The notes below the pieces were generated by a model. It saw nothing but the letters and a program-made list of their open reading frames with translations. It searched no databases and was not told the DNA's origin. Below are positions 20,271-29,882 of a DNA stretch of 64,000 nt, piece by piece. How positions within the stretch are numbered: the stretch's first letter is position 1; each line of letters opens with the position of its first letter. The position numbers and the translations under genes are program-made. Source of the stretch: an uncultured Arcanobacterium sp. (lineage in GTDB: Bacteria; Actinomycetota; Actinomycetes; Actinomycetales; Actinomycetaceae); the NCBI GenBank assembly GCA_945874735.1, contig CAMCHI010000002.1, positions 62,001 through 126,000 on the forward strand, written 5' to 3'.

Positions 20271-20705
20271 TTAACCTAAATAATCTATATCTTGCGGATC
20301 TACATTGAGTGCCAACGCGATTTGCTCAGTAACTACTTGATGAAGAAATAGTTCTGGATTATGCTCTCTACTGGCCGCCTGAATAATAGGCATACGGTAA
20401 AAAACTATTCGGCCATGAATTTTTGCTGGTCGCTGGAAAGGTAGAAAACGCCCTAAAGGTATGCCGTTTTCCCAAGGTGCTGGGTCGTTTTGTGGAATGT
20501 CTAATACCGCAAAGTCGAAGCGTTTTAACTGTCCGGGAAGATGTTTTTGGTAGGTAGTTAATTCTTTAGCAATTGCATCATCAAAATCTTGGGCACGAGT
20601 TTTCCAAGCCGGAACATTCACCGGCAACATTGGCCCGCGCATACCTCGTCCATGACGATCTCTAGTGCGGGTAATTTTACGGCGTGGAATTATTAACTCT
20701 TGCAT
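20271..20705 (-). CDS. Metallopeptidase (Zincin_1)-like family protein
   Basis: 'RTRDRHGRGMRGPM', 'PWENGIPLGRFLPFQRPAKIHGRIVFYRMPI', 'FLHQVVTEQIALALNVDPQDID'. Confidence 0.75.
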   Translation of the reverse strand: MQELIIPRRKITRTRDRHGRGMRGPMLPVNVPAWKTRAQDFDDAIAKELTTYQKHLPGQLKRFDFAVLDIPQNDPAPWENGIPLGRFLPFQRPAKIHGRIVFYRMPIIQAASREHNPELFLHQVVTEQIALALNVDPQDIDYLG

Positions 20706-20821
20706 CTTTTTAAGTATATTCTTAAATACGTTTTAACGTGATAGGGTGGCATAGAGAAGTATGAAAGTGTATAGCGTAATTACCAAACTATTTCTCAGGT
20801 AAGTAGCAAGGAGGGGAAGAA

Positions 20822-21247
20822 ATGGCACTGATGCGGAAATGTGCAAGACCGCAATGCGAACAAGGAGCAGTTTCTACCATGACCTACAACTATCGCGATG
20901 CGGTAGCGGTAGTAGGCCCACTTTCTCCTACTCCTAAAGCAGGCGCACTAGATTTTTGTATGTATCATGCCCAAACTGTCACCGTGCCGGTAGGGTGGGA
21001 GCTGATACGGTTGGTGACTAACTATGAGCCAGTACCACCATCAGCAGATGACTTAACCGCATTAGCTGATGCTATTAGAGAAGCATCTCAGAAAGAAGTG
21101 CCTCCACCGGCTCCGGCGCGGCGAGAAGTAAATCGCCCTGCTACCGACATAAATTCTGCGCCGCGTCCATCTTTGCAAGTACCAGTGCGTCCTCGTCTAG
21201 CTATTATTGATGGAGGAGCTACTGATTCTCTTAACTCTGCCGAGTAA
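20822..21247 (+). CDS. DUF3499 family protein
   Basis: 'RKCARPQCEQGAVSTMTYNYRDAVAVVGPLSP...DFCMYHAQTVTVPVGWELIRL'. Confidence 0.85.
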   Translation: MALMRKCARPQCEQGAVSTMTYNYRDAVAVVGPLSPTPKAGALDFCMYHAQTVTVPVGWELIRLVTNYEPVPPSADDLTALADAIREASQKEVPPPAPARREVNRPATDINSAPRPSLQVPVRPRLAIIDGGATDSLNSAE

Positions 21248-21267
21248 CCGCCTTAGTATGGTAGCTC

Positions 21268-22113
21268 CTAGTAGGGCAGGGTTTGGGTGGCGTTTATTAG
21301 TTGTTGTTGCTGTTGAGTAAGTTGTTGTTGGCGATTAGTTTCTATTTGATAGCGTATGGCACATACTGCCTGTAAAAAATCATCAGCTGGGGTATTCCAC
21401 GGCGGTGCTGGGTGGCAGTAGCTTTCTAAACTGGCAGCTAAAATAGTGGCTTGTTGCATATGAGCAGTAGGGCTTAATTTTTTTGCACTCTTGAAGTGAT
21501 TAACGATATTTAATTGCAAACCAGGTGGTATTTCTTTAATTTGGGCTGTTTGTGCCCATTGTTGTAACGCTGGTGAGATATTAAAGACGGGTTCAGTGAT
21601 TTTGCCACGCGGCCATCTTACTACATAAGTGCCAGCGTACATATCCCCTAAACGTTGAGCTTTTTTGCTGAAAAACACTGCTGCTAGGGCAAAAATTCCT
21701 AAAGAAATAAAGACCTCAAAAATTCCAAGAGTGGAGCGGATAAAAGCATGATGTGCATTTATAGGGCCGCCGTCTAGTCGCACAATGCGAGTGCGGGTAA
21801 GGAATTTTCCTACAGAAGAACCACGAGTAAAAATAGTAATGATAGCAGGCATTATCCAGAGCCAAGTGGCAGTAAATATTATTGTCATAATGCGGGTACT
21901 AGTTTCGCTGGAAAAGTTGTCTAGCTGCAAAAAAGTAGCAAAACAGCAGAGCAATATAATTAGATAGAGGACGTAATCTAGAACTCCGGAAGCGATGCGC
22001 GTTAAAGCAGTGGCAGCCGGAAGTTCTAAAGCTACCGCTTCTCCCGTTACGATTTCTTCTACTAAATTAGGCTGATTTGGTTGTGTTGCCCTATTAGGTA
22101 AATTATGCTCCAT
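21268..22113 (-). CDS. RDD family membrane protein
   Basis: 'ALTRIASGVLDYVLYLIILL', 'RGSSVGKFLTRTRIVRLDGGPI', 'RLGDMYAGTYVVR'; Gln-rich C-terminus. Confidence 0.88.
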   Translation of the reverse strand: MEHNLPNRATQPNQPNLVEEIVTGEAVALELPAATALTRIASGVLDYVLYLIILLCCFATFLQLDNFSSETSTRIMTIIFTATWLWIMPAIITIFTRGSSVGKFLTRTRIVRLDGGPINAHHAFIRSTLGIFEVFISLGIFALAAVFFSKKAQRLGDMYAGTYVVRWPRGKITEPVFNISPALQQWAQTAQIKEIPPGLQLNIVNHFKSAKKLSPTAHMQQATILAASLESYCHPAPPWNTPADDFLQAVCAIRYQIETNRQQQLTQQQQQLINATQTLPY

Positions 22114-22282
22114 ACTTTTAGGATAACCGATAGTGGAAGTATCAGAGTTTTTACACTGCGTATAGTTCTTGGTCGTAAATTTATAAGCAGAATCAGAGAG
22201 AGAAAGGTGAACTTGCCAACCCGCTAGTATGTCTACTTAAGTAAAACCTGTATTATGAGGCTAAATATGGCACAGTAGAACT

Positions 22283-23275
22283 ATGGATGCACTGGCTTTT
22301 GCTAATTCTCGAAAATCTCAATGGCAGCGTTTGGAACAACTAGCCAAACAACGCACGCTAAATGGTGTAGAAAGTGACGAGTTTTATCAGCTTTATCAAC
22401 GAGTGGCCAGTGATTTAGCTTTTGTGCGTACTAATGCGCCTGACCCGGAAGTAGTGTTACGATTATCAGCTATTTTAGGTTTAGCACGCGCTAAACTCAC
22501 TACGCCGTCTTTAAGTTTTTCCACCCTATTATCACGCTTTTTTCTTCTTACCTTGCCCTATGCTATGTATCGTATTCGGTGGTGGACAGCAGCCGTATCA
22601 GGGATTTGTATTGCTTTAGCTGGGTTAGTGTTATTTAGTTATATGCTCAATCCGGAATTATTAGCTGGTTTAGGTTCAGAAAGAGAACTAGACCAGTACG
22701 CAAACCAAGCTTTCGCAGCCTATTATCACGAGCATACTAATGCTAATTTTGCAGGAATTGTGTGGACTAATAATGCTTGGATTGCTTTGCAAACTGTGGC
22801 TGGCGGATTCACAGGTATTTGGCCGATTTACGTGCTGGGTGCTAACTCGGTGATGGTCGGGCAAGCAGCAGCCATTATGGAATCGCGAGATGTGCTGAGC
22901 TTGTTTTTCCAATTGATCTTGCCGCACGGCTTTTTAGAGCTTTGCGCTATTTTTGTGGGAGGAGCTGCTGGCTTACGGCTATTTTGGGCTTGGGTAGTGC
23001 CTTGTAATAAACCGAGAGTAGCAGCGTTAGCCGATGAAGGACGCAACACGGTATTAGTGGGCATAGGTCTTATATTTGTGCTGTTTGTGTCAGGGCTAGT
23101 GGAAGGATTTGTGACTCCTTCTGCGTTATGGTGGCAGTGGAAAATACTTATCGGTTTGCTAGTTTTTCTTGCCTACTGGGGTTGGGTATTGTATTTTGGG
23201 ACAAAAGCTAGCCGAGATTTACACCTAAAAGATCCGCTGGTAACCGAAACAGGATGGCAAATTAAATACGCTTAA
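22283..23275 (+). CDS. Stage II sporulation protein M (SpoIIM/UPF0314-like) family membrane protein
   Basis: 'MDALAFANSRKSQWQRLEQLAKQR', 'SDLAFVRTNAPDPEVVLRLSAILGLARAKL', 'LPHGFLELCAIFVGGAAGLRLFWAWV'. Confidence 0.85.
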   Translation: MDALAFANSRKSQWQRLEQLAKQRTLNGVESDEFYQLYQRVASDLAFVRTNAPDPEVVLRLSAILGLARAKLTTPSLSFSTLLSRFFLLTLPYAMYRIRWWTAAVSGICIALAGLVLFSYMLNPELLAGLGSERELDQYANQAFAAYYHEHTNANFAGIVWTNNAWIALQTVAGGFTGIWPIYVLGANSVMVGQAAAIMESRDVLSLFFQLILPHGFLELCAIFVGGAAGLRLFWAWVVPCNKPRVAALADEGRNTVLVGIGLIFVLFVSGLVEGFVTPSALWWQWKILIGLLVFLAYWGWVLYFGTKASRDLHLKDPLVTETGWQIKYA

Positions 23276-23284
23276 ATTAATTAG

Positions 23285-24649
23285 TTAAATTTTTCCTGTG
23301 GCTTTTAGTTCGATATACATATCGGCAATTTGGGGAGGTAGGTTGCTGGAATTAGCTCCTACTACAATGGCACCAAGACGGATTAATTTATCTATCACTG
23401 TTTTCCGTTCTAGCTCACGGCGTTTTTGCGCAATATCGTAATAAAGTGCAGTATCAGTATTAGTCGTTGCTGGGGTATTGCTTAACTGACTGGCTTGTTG
23501 GGGCGGTGTATTAGTGGCAGATGCGGTAAGACGTGCATAAGTAACAGTAGGGGTGGGCAGGTCAGGAACTACTGCTCCTATTACTACTTTATGTTTTTTA
23601 CTAAGATGAGGCAGGATATGTAGTAACCCGTCTGAAATAGAACTTACCCCTACTGACGTAAGAATAATAATTAAAGCTGGTTGTTTAACATTACGGTTGA
23701 GTTCCTGTAAGGCTAACTGCCAATCAGTAAAAGCTAAATTAGGTTCTATACTGGCAATTTTCACTCCGATTTGGTGGAGTAATTTTTCACTTTTACTTCC
23801 TTTTACGTGCCCGCGGATTAAAGTGTCGAGTGTAAAAACTTCCACTTGGTCTCCAGCGCGACTGGCTAAAGTGGCAGTAAGGAGAGTAGTTTCCACAAAA
23901 GCATCAAAGGCAGGGTATTCATCTGCCCGTACTGCGCCAGCTCGTCCGGAATCTAAAATAAAAACTACTTTCCGGTTGCGCTCTGGACGCCAAGTGCGCA
24001 CTACAGTTTCATTAAGTCGCGCACTGGAACGCCAATCAATAGCACGTACATCATCACCGGCAATATACTCACGTAATGAGTCAAATTCAGTACCTTCTCC
24101 ACGTTGGAGTAGTAAAGCACGCCCGTCTAGTTCTCGTAAACGACGCATACGTGAGGGTAAATGTTTACGCGCCTGAAATTCTGGCAGTACTTGTATCTGC
24201 CAACCGCTAGGTAGGTTTTTTTGTTTTCCTGCCAAGCTAAAAGGGCCAAAAGTGCGCACGGCAAAAAATTGCGATTTTATATTTCCCCGTCGGCTGGGAT
24301 TAAGCTGCAAAGAGTAGCTACGGCTTTCTTGTGTTTTCAAGTGAAAATCGCATTGCCAGGGACTAACCCCAGCGGAAGCAGGCCAAATGTCGCGAAAACT
24401 ACCACTAATAGGCATTCTCCCGCTGTTATGTAAAGTAAAAGTGGTATTTACCGTATCGCCCATTTTGCAACTAGTGACTGCTTCACGGGTAATATTTAGG
24501 TGACGCGCCGCAGGAGCTAAGAGATAATCCAGTACGCATAAGATGATTAAACCTAATTGAAATAATGCTAATGCAGTTAAACTGGCAGTAAGTATGGCAA
24601 TGCCTATCCCTAGCAGAGATAAAATAACGGCGTTTTTGCGAATAAACAT
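23285..24649 (-). CDS. DUF58 domain-containing protein
   Basis: 'SLREYIAGDDVRAIDWRSSARLNETVVRTWRPERNRKVVFILDSGR'. Confidence 0.92.
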   Translation of the reverse strand: MFIRKNAVILSLLGIGIAILTASLTALALFQLGLIILCVLDYLLAPAARHLNITREAVTSCKMGDTVNTTFTLHNSGRMPISGSFRDIWPASAGVSPWQCDFHLKTQESRSYSLQLNPSRRGNIKSQFFAVRTFGPFSLAGKQKNLPSGWQIQVLPEFQARKHLPSRMRRLRELDGRALLLQRGEGTEFDSLREYIAGDDVRAIDWRSSARLNETVVRTWRPERNRKVVFILDSGRAGAVRADEYPAFDAFVETTLLTATLASRAGDQVEVFTLDTLIRGHVKGSKSEKLLHQIGVKIASIEPNLAFTDWQLALQELNRNVKQPALIIILTSVGVSSISDGLLHILPHLSKKHKVVIGAVVPDLPTPTVTYARLTASATNTPPQQASQLSNTPATTNTDTALYYDIAQKRRELERKTVIDKLIRLGAIVVGANSSNLPPQIADMYIELKATGKI

Positions 24650-24780
24650 ACTTCTTCTTTCTTAGCTCCCAGGCTATTCTTGATTTTGCTATCTAGCTTT
24701 ACTCGCAGAAAGTAGAATTTGTGCGGAACTTGCTAGATGACTGTGCGTAGTGAACGAGTTTTATTTCGTTGTGGGAGGCA

Positions 24781-25758
24781 TTACCGAGGTACTGGCACAG
24801 TATTTAGAATAGTGGTGAGTACTTCTAGCTGGCTTAATCCGTCTAACTCGGCTTCAGAATGGAGTTGTAGCCTGTGCGCTAAAGTAGGAATAGCTAGAGC
24901 TTTAATATCATCTGGCACTAAATAATTACGTCCGTTTAACCAAGCCCAAGCGCGCGCAGTTTGTAATAAAGCAGTTGCACCACGTGGAGATACTCCGAGT
25001 TCAGTAAAGGGAGAATTACGAGTAGCGTGTACTAATTCCACAATGTAATCAAGTAACACTGGGTGAGCATCTACCTTCTTCACAGCACTGCGGGCAGCTG
25101 CAATATCTGCCGCATCTGCCACTGGTACGATTTTTGCGGTATCTAAGTTGGTAGGGTCAAAGCTAGTGGCGTGCCGATAAAGCATTTCGCGCTCGGTTTC
25201 TTTACTAGGTAAATGCATAATTACCTTAAGTAAGAAACGATCTAGTTGGGCTTCGGGTAGATTGTAAGTGCCCTCTGATTCAATCGGATTTTGGGTGGCC
25301 AGTACGATAAACGGAGAATTTAATTGCCGAGGTTCTCCATCAATAGTAACTTGCCGTTCTGCCATTGCTTCCAAGAGGGCAGCTTGGGTTTTAGGCGGGG
25401 TACGGTTAATTTCATCAGCTAATAGAATATTGGTGAAAATAGGGCCTGGGCGGAAAGTAAATTCACTACGAGCCGCATTGTAAATCAGTGAGCCGGTAAG
25501 ATCACCTGGCATCAGATCAGGCGTGAACTGTACTCGTTTGTGTTCTAGATTGATAGCGCGACTTAAGGCTTTGACCATTAAAGTTTTAGCTGTGCCAGGC
25601 ACGCCTTCTAATAAAATATGACCATCAGAGAGTAAACCCAACAAAATAGCGGTAACTGCATCGTCTTGTCCTACTACTGCTTTAGCAATCTCAGCACGGA
25701 TAGCTTGGAATTTAGCTACTAAGTCTGAAGAATTAGGGCTAGTTGAAATATCGCTCAT
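24781..25758 (-). CDS. MoxR family AAA+ ATPase
   Basis: 'VVGQDDAVTAILLGLLSDGHILLEGVPGTAKTLMVKALS', 'ILLADEINRTPPKTQAALLEAMAERQVTIDG', 'ATQNPIESEGTYNLPEAQLDRFL'. Confidence 0.95.
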   Translation of the reverse strand: MSDISTSPNSSDLVAKFQAIRAEIAKAVVGQDDAVTAILLGLLSDGHILLEGVPGTAKTLMVKALSRAINLEHKRVQFTPDLMPGDLTGSLIYNAARSEFTFRPGPIFTNILLADEINRTPPKTQAALLEAMAERQVTIDGEPRQLNSPFIVLATQNPIESEGTYNLPEAQLDRFLLKVIMHLPSKETEREMLYRHATSFDPTNLDTAKIVPVADAADIAAARSAVKKVDAHPVLLDYIVELVHATRNSPFTELGVSPRGATALLQTARAWAWLNGRNYLVPDDIKALAIPTLAHRLQLHSEAELDGLSQLEVLTTILNTVPVPR

Positions 25759-26939
25759 TGCAGTTCCTTTTCTATCTGGGATAAATATTTAACGAAAGTA
25801 TGAAAATCTTGTTTGGTTTTCAACTTACTAGGGTATAGCCCATCTAAGAGTTCTTGGGCGCTGTGTTGAGTATGATTAGCGAGGAGATGGCAAATTTCGC
25901 TGGGCGTGTTACGGGAAGTAAACCCGTATTTAGGAGCTAGTTTTTGCAATAAAGTAGAGCGTAAAATTTTGCTTAAGTGTGGGTAGTCGTGGGCACGACT
26001 ATAAAGTTGTGCCCGTCCTAAATCGGCTTCGCCGGCCGGCACTACTACTGGCATTGGCTCAGCTACTAATTTGCCAAAACGGCGTGCTTTATATACACAC
26101 CACCATATTCCACTTCCCAGTACGCCCCATAATAGGTAGGTAAACCAAGTAGGGAAAGTGCTGATTGATGCGGTCGTGGTATTACCAGTTTGATAGTTTT
26201 CCACCCAGTAGAGAGTTGGTTTTTGTCCAAGTAAATTTAAGGCAAAAGCTGCATTACTGTATTTGCTTAAATATTCGTTGGTAAAAAATTCGCCACTTGC
26301 TACTGCGGTTACTTGCGGGTGTTTCGGGGAAGTTATCCAAAATCCTAAATGAGTATCAGGTGCGGTAAAGCTAGTAGTAATTAGAGCGGTATCAGTGATT
26401 GGGAAACAAGCAGGCGGAGTGGGGAGATTTATAAAGTAACGGTTAATTGGGCCAATTTGTGTAGCTGGTTTAGCTAAAGAATTATTACATTCTGGTTGTA
26501 GGGTGAGGTCTTGGTGCAAAATATTGCCTTGTTCGGTAAGGACTGTTTCAGCAAATCCCCAATCGGTTAAATTCCAAGTAAATTCTTGCGCTACTAGTAC
26601 TACTTGGGCGCCACTTTCTAAAATTTGGGTGAGATCGGAACCGTAAATATCGTTTATGAACGGAATGAAAACGGTACTTTGCTCATCTAATTCTAAGAGT
26701 TGCGCAGGGGTGGTAACTGTTTCAATATGGATGTCTTGTTTTTCTAGGATTGCTCCTAAAGCACCAGCGCCGTGCGCTGATAGGGAATAAGGAGACAACT
26801 GACGGTTGTTAGTAGAAGTTTGGAGGAAAAAATTAGCTAGGAGGGCAAAAGCCAAACTAAGCAAAATTGCGCTCAACAGTACCCAAGGAAACTTTTGCTG
26901 CTGTTGCCCTTTGGTAGCTAAGTGTTGTTTAACGCCCAT
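25755..26939 (-). CDS. DUF4350 domain-containing membrane protein
   Basis: 'TSTNNRQLSPYSLSAHGAGALGAILEKQDIHIETV'; position between MoxR and DUF4129; 4-nt overlap with moxR. Confidence 0.75.
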   Translation of the reverse strand: MGVKQHLATKGQQQQKFPWVLLSAILLSLAFALLANFFLQTSTNNRQLSPYSLSAHGAGALGAILEKQDIHIETVTTPAQLLELDEQSTVFIPFINDIYGSDLTQILESGAQVVLVAQEFTWNLTDWGFAETVLTEQGNILHQDLTLQPECNNSLAKPATQIGPINRYFINLPTPPACFPITDTALITTSFTAPDTHLGFWITSPKHPQVTAVASGEFFTNEYLSKYSNAAFALNLLGQKPTLYWVENYQTGNTTTASISTFPTWFTYLLWGVLGSGIWWCVYKARRFGKLVAEPMPVVVPAGEADLGRAQLYSRAHDYPHLSKILRSTLLQKLAPKYGFTSRNTPSEICHLLANHTQHSAQELLDGLYPSKLKTKQDFHTFVKYLSQIEKELQ

Positions 26940-27651
26940 TAGTATGCACCACCTGAACTGCTAACTGTGGATTGCTAGGGTCACTTAACTGTAGTGGGGA
27001 AGCAGAATTGTCTTGCCGTTTGCTGGGATAAGATTTGCGGGCTAGTACTTGTTCTTGCATTTCAGAGAGTATTGCATAACTGTGAGAGCTGGCATTTTCT
27101 TCCCCATAGTAGACGCGATTAAAGTGCTCGGCACTACTGGTAGCTAAACTAGGAGTAGGTATTAACTGAGCAGTTAGGTGCCCAGCTTCGGTAGCTGTCA
27201 TGCCGGGGATTAAAATAATTTGCTGGGTTTCCGATAAGTAGCGAATAATTCCGCGGAATTTATCTATCACTGCTAAATTCAGATTGCCCGCTGCTAGGGC
27301 TTGATTAGCACTTTGGAAAAGTTGGGCAGAGTTGCGATCATCATCAAATAATGGCACGTCTAAGCAATTATCAGTGTGCTTTTTACGGACAGGATTGCGG
27401 TGATGTAAATTCTTGCGCACTAAAAATAGAATCAGAGAAATTAGCGTGCAAATCCCTAAAGCAACGATAGCTATACCAAGCCAAGATTCTCCTAGATCAA
27501 AGTTCTCTAAAGGTTTTCCGAACCATTTCCACAGAAGTTTACGTAGTTGTTGTAAAACACTTTCCGTTTGATGATACTTCACTTTGCTCAACTCGGATAC
27601 CGCCCAGTCACGGGCGGTATCGTCATCGGAAACCAAGGCTAGATTTAGCAT
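26929..27651 (-). CDS. DUF4129 domain-containing protein
   Basis: Single TM followed by 'FQSANQALAAGNLNLAVIDKFRGIIRYLSE...GMTATEAGHL'; locus context. Confidence 0.75.
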   Translation of the reverse strand: MLNLALVSDDDTARDWAVSELSKVKYHQTESVLQQLRKLLWKWFGKPLENFDLGESWLGIAIVALGICTLISLILFLVRKNLHHRNPVRKKHTDNCLDVPLFDDDRNSAQLFQSANQALAAGNLNLAVIDKFRGIIRYLSETQQIILIPGMTATEAGHLTAQLIPTPSLATSSAEHFNRVYYGEENASSHSYAILSEMQEQVLARKSYPSKRQDNSASPLQLSDPSNPQLAVQVVHTNGR

Positions 27652-27706
27652 TTATATCCGTCCAACTTTTCGAGTGTGAATGGAGATGTGGAAGCAAGCA
27701 TGGAAA

Positions 27707-28936
27707 TTAGCGCGCTGAAACGTTTTGACTTGCCTCAAATAGTAAGGCTTGATGGAAATTTTCTCGCCTAAAACGCATATTCACATATACTACATTGATA
27801 AAAGCAGTGGTAAATGGGAGTAAAAGAGCGCCTATCAGGAAAGAACTAAGTGAGCTAATTAGTATTGCGGTAAAAGATACGGACGCGGAACTATTGCTTA
27901 TTAGTATGAGCGGAATTAAGTTAAAAGCAATGCTGAGCACTCCTGAAATTGCGCCCATAATTAATATGCTGAGCAAGGTTAAACCAAGTAGGTATCTATT
28001 TGACCCTTTGGTTAAATGCCAAGCTCGGCTTAGTGAAGCAAATACTTTGCCGTTTTCTCCTACTACCACTGCTGGTGCAATTAGCAGTCGTATCGTAAGG
28101 GTCAATAAGAACAAGAAAGCGATAACCACTAAAATCGCAATAATGATATTAGCTAGTATTAACAGTCCGCTTCCTTTAGGCAATACGGCATAAAAAATTG
28201 CCGACAATACTGCTATTAAAATAAGTACGATTAATGCTACTAACGCTAATAAGAAAGTAAGCACAATGGTTAAACCAACGAGGCGTAAACCGATGGAAAA
28301 TAGATTTGGGCGGGTAATTTGCCAAGTGTTTTTCATTCCTAGTTTATAGCCGCGCACGCTTGCTAAAGTGGCACGTGTGCCTGCTATCTGTGTGATTGTC
28401 CATTCTAAGATGGAAATAAATCCCATGGTGAAAATCAGAAGCAGAATGGAACTGATTAATATTTTGGGTGTGGTGGAGTTAGTTTCAGAATAGGAAAGTA
28501 CGGACAACAGGGCGGCTTCACCGGTTAAAAGCATAAGTACAGCCGAGATAGTAGAACCGAGTAAAGATACAACTAACGGGAATAAGAAAAAGGCTTTCGG
28601 GTTAAATTTAACAATCCGGATAATTGCGTCGATAGTATCGGCGATTCCTAATGGGCGCATTGGGATTACTGTTTTCCAACCAGAAGTAAAAGTTTGAGTG
28701 CGGATATCAGGAGTGCCGTATTGTCCATAACCAGTTGGGGTAGCTCCGCTGTTGCCAGCTGGATAGGTAGTGCCGACAGGATTATGCGGGTAAGTTTCGG
28801 TAAACGGGGTAGGAGATTGCTGGTTATTAGAGTGAGCTGGCATATTGCCTATTGGAGATGTGTTCCCAGTTTCAGAGTTAGAATGTGGCGGATAATTAGG
28901 GTCTTGAGCGGGCTGCCAGGTAGAATTTTCCTGCAT
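27707..28936 (-). CDS. Membrane protein of the glycerophosphoryl diester phosphodiesterase membrane-domain type (Pro/Asn-rich N-terminus)
   Basis: 'MRPLGIADTIDAIIRIVKFNPKAFFLFPLVVSLLGS', polytopic; 'VVVGENGKVFASLSRAWHLTKGSNRYLLGLTLL'. Confidence 0.7.
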   Translation of the reverse strand: MQENSTWQPAQDPNYPPHSNSETGNTSPIGNMPAHSNNQQSPTPFTETYPHNPVGTTYPAGNSGATPTGYGQYGTPDIRTQTFTSGWKTVIPMRPLGIADTIDAIIRIVKFNPKAFFLFPLVVSLLGSTISAVLMLLTGEAALLSVLSYSETNSTTPKILISSILLLIFTMGFISILEWTITQIAGTRATLASVRGYKLGMKNTWQITRPNLFSIGLRLVGLTIVLTFLLALVALIVLILIAVLSAIFYAVLPKGSGLLILANIIIAILVVIAFLFLLTLTIRLLIAPAVVVGENGKVFASLSRAWHLTKGSNRYLLGLTLLSILIMGAISGVLSIAFNLIPLILISNSSASVSFTAILISSLSSFLIGALLLPFTTAFINVVYVNMRFRRENFHQALLFEASQNVSAR

Positions 28937-29195
28937 AATTTATTCTCCTACTTGTTTGTGATATCCCTGTTTATTCCTTATTGTTCAGTTTAACTTACTA
29001 TTTGTGCACAATGATACTGCTTAAGTAGTAATTTGTGAGTAGTGTTCCCTAAACATAAATACGGAAATAATTGTTTTAGGAAAAATTAGTTCGGAAAAAT
29101 AGGTAAAGGACAGTTTAAGCGGGGCGGGAAATTGTCAGTTATCACAAGCACGGTAGAATGATTATAAAGAATACCGATATAGCGCGTGCAGAAGG

Positions 29196-29882
29196 TTGAA
29201 AATGAGCCAGCGAATTCTTGTAGTTGATGACGACCCAGCCATCTCTGAAATGGTGGCAATTGTTTTAGAATCAGAAGGCTATAGTGCCACAGTTTGTGCC
29301 AACGGTAGTAACGTGTTGTCGCTATTTCGGTTAGAACATCCAGAATTAGTGTTGCTAGATGTGATGCTCCCAGGGTTAGATGGGGTGTCGGTCTGCAGAC
29401 AGTTACGAGAAGAATCAGACGTGCCCATTATTATGATGAGTGCTAAAACTGATTCGGTAGATGTAATTGCTGGTTTAGAAGCCGGTGCAGACGATTATGT
29501 GACCAAGCCTTTTGATAACTCGGTACTGTTAGCTCGAGTAAAAGCCCGTTTGCGTCGACAAGAGGCAGAACCGGAAATATTATATGTGGGCGATTTGCAA
29601 ATAGACCTAACTGCTCACCAAGTGACGCGCAATGGTACTTCTTTACATTTAACACCGCTAGAGTTTGAGCTATTAACAGTTTTAGCACGTAAACCATATC
29701 AAGTATTTTCCCGCGAAGAACTATTGGAATTAGTGTGGGGATATCGGAATACGGCAGATACTCGTCTAGTGAATGTGCATATTCAGCGCTTACGTGCAAA
29801 AGTGGAAATAGATCCAGATAATCCAGAAATTGTGCTCACAGTGCGTGGAGTAGGCTACCGTGCAGGAGCAGGTAAAGAGTGA
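29196..29882 (+). CDS. mtrA: MtrA-type OmpR/PhoB response regulator
   Basis: 'RILVVDDDPAISEMVAIVLESEGY', 'VLLDVMLPGLDGVSVCRQLRE', 'GADDYVTKPF'; adjacent to mtrB-lpqB. Confidence 0.93.
   Translation: MKMSQRILVVDDDPAISEMVAIVLESEGYSATVCANGSNVLSLFRLEHPELVLLDVMLPGLDGVSVCRQLREESDVPIIMMSAKTDSVDVIAGLEAGADDYVTKPFDNSVLLARVKARLRRQEAEPEILYVGDLQIDLTAHQVTRNGTSLHLTPLEFELLTVLARKPYQVFSREELLELVWGYRNTADTRLVNVHIQRLRAKVEIDPDNPEIVLTVRGVGYRAGAGKE

Noticed and set aside
21291-21345. CAA/TTG-type triplet repeat
   Set aside because: Short imperfect repeat encoding the Gln-rich C-terminus of the RDD protein; no evidence of repeat-unit variation or a microsatellite function.
23697-24176. 159-aa plus-strand ORF
   Set aside because: Antisense shadow of the DUF58 gene, Ser/Arg-rich low-complexity.
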